A stretch of DNA of 8,143 nt from Tessaracoccus flavescens (GTDB lineage Bacteria; Actinomycetota; Actinomycetes; Propionibacteriales; Propionibacteriaceae). The notes under the pieces are model-generated. The model worked only from the letters and a program-made list of their open reading frames with translations. It did no database searches and was not told where the DNA came from. The DNA lies in contig DYZF01000042.1 of the NCBI GenBank assembly GCA_020741375.1, positions 1-8,143 of the forward strand, given 5' to 3'. How positions within the stretch are numbered: position 1 is the stretch's first letter; every line of letters begins with the position of its first letter. Shown in pieces: positions 7,791 to 8,143 of the stretch. Made by a program: the position numbers and the translations under genes.

Positions 7791-8143
7791 GCGGCCGCAG
7801 CTTGGGCGTGGTCGAGATGCTGCGCTGGGCGTGGGGGCAGCTCACCTCCATGCGCACCGCGCTGTTCCTGCTGTTCCTCCTGGCGCTGGCGGCCATTCCC
7901 GGCTCGATGATCCCGCAGCAATCCATCTCGCCGATCTCCGTCATGGACTTCCAGAAGGCCAACCCGTTCTGGGACAGGATCTTCGAACCGCTCGGGTTCT
8001 ACAACATCTACACCTCGCCGATGTTCTCGGCGGTGTACCTGCTGCTGTTCGTCTCGCTCATCGGCTGCATCCTGCCGCGCATCGGCAAGTACCTCCGCGC
8101 CGTGCGGAAGCCGCCGCCGAAGCTGCCTGCCCGCATCGAGCGG
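7787..8143 (+). CDS. resB: Cytochrome c biogenesis protein ResB (3' end outside window)
   Basis: A GTG overlapping the ccdA stop, with GGGA seven bases upstream, opens a frame that stays open through the last base, giving the first 119 residues. They show the start of ResB/Ccs1. A short cytosolic lead with LTSMRTAL is followed by transmembrane helix 1 (about 24-38), which runs into AAIPGSMIPQ. After an extracytoplasmic stretch with FYNIYTSPMFSAVYL, helix 2 comes (about 80-96), ending in IGCILPRIGKY, then a basic cytosolic segment with KPPPK. ResB with CcsA forms the System II haem transporter/cytochrome c synthase. CcsA would be expected just downstream, outside the window. Most of the protein, including the large extracytoplasmic domain and last helix, cannot be seen. 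Confidence 0.93.
   Translation, partial: MSGRSLGVVEMLRWAWGQLTSMRTALFLLFLLALAAIPGSMIPQQSISPISVMDFQKANPFWDRIFEPLGFYNIYTSPMFSAVYLLLFVSLIGCILPRIGKYLRAVRKPPPKLPARIER

Overview
The window is GC-rich, and every credible gene lies on the + strand, mostly joined by 1-4 base start/stop overlaps. Gene content points to a high-GC Gram-positive (Actinomycetota). The strongest signs are the 33-residue ribosomal protein bS22 next to proC, a degenerate-SUMT/HemD fusion with a Lys/Arg-rich tail, and the run histidine phosphatase - TlpA - CcdA - ResB. From memory this order resembles parts of Mycobacterium tuberculosis Rv0500-Rv0529. A member of the Propionibacteriales is plausible, but the sequence alone does not settle it.

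Layout. (1) 1-1551: the 3' part of a proline dehydrogenase family gene, which starts before the window, overlaps a CPBP-family membrane protein gene. (2) 1552-1869: a short spacer with an 11-bp tandem duplication, then an 86-codon ORF matching only the C-terminal half of an NlpC/P60 domain, probably a decayed gene. (3) 1839-3698: asd and proC as an ATGA-overlapping pair. asd appears to be read from a TAGAAT -10 element so close to its ATG that the mRNA would be leaderless, and an 8-bp inverted repeat abuts that promoter. (4) 3699-3908: a 108-base gap with a second TAGAATCG promoter, a hairpin and a strong Shine-Dalgarno, leading into the tiny basic bS22 gene. (5) 3908-5811: a glutaredoxin-like gene and the SUMT-like/HemD fusion. 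(6) 5825-8143: histidine phosphatase, TlpA-like lipoprotein, CcdA and the beginning of ResB, in a tightly overlapping operon that runs off the right edge.

How they fit together. asd supplies aspartate semialdehyde for Lys/DAP/Thr/Met synthesis, and proC makes proline, while the first gene belongs to the family that oxidises proline back to P5C. HemD closes hydroxymethylbilane to uroporphyrinogen III for haem. CcdA, TlpA and ResB are parts of the System II cytochrome c maturation route: CcdA moves reducing power across the membrane, the TlpA/ResA-like lipoprotein reduces apocytochrome haem-binding cysteines, and ResB (with CcsA, presumably just outside) delivers and attaches haem. The right half is therefore a haem-to-cytochrome-c block.

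I found no CRISPR array, insertion sequence, tRNA or rRNA, and no clear evidence of an undescribed system. The most notable points are the divergent active-site motifs of the proline dehydrogenase-like protein, the probably catalytically dead SUMT domain fused to HemD, the bS22 gene with its hairpin leader, the putative leaderless promoters, and the NlpC/P60 remnant.
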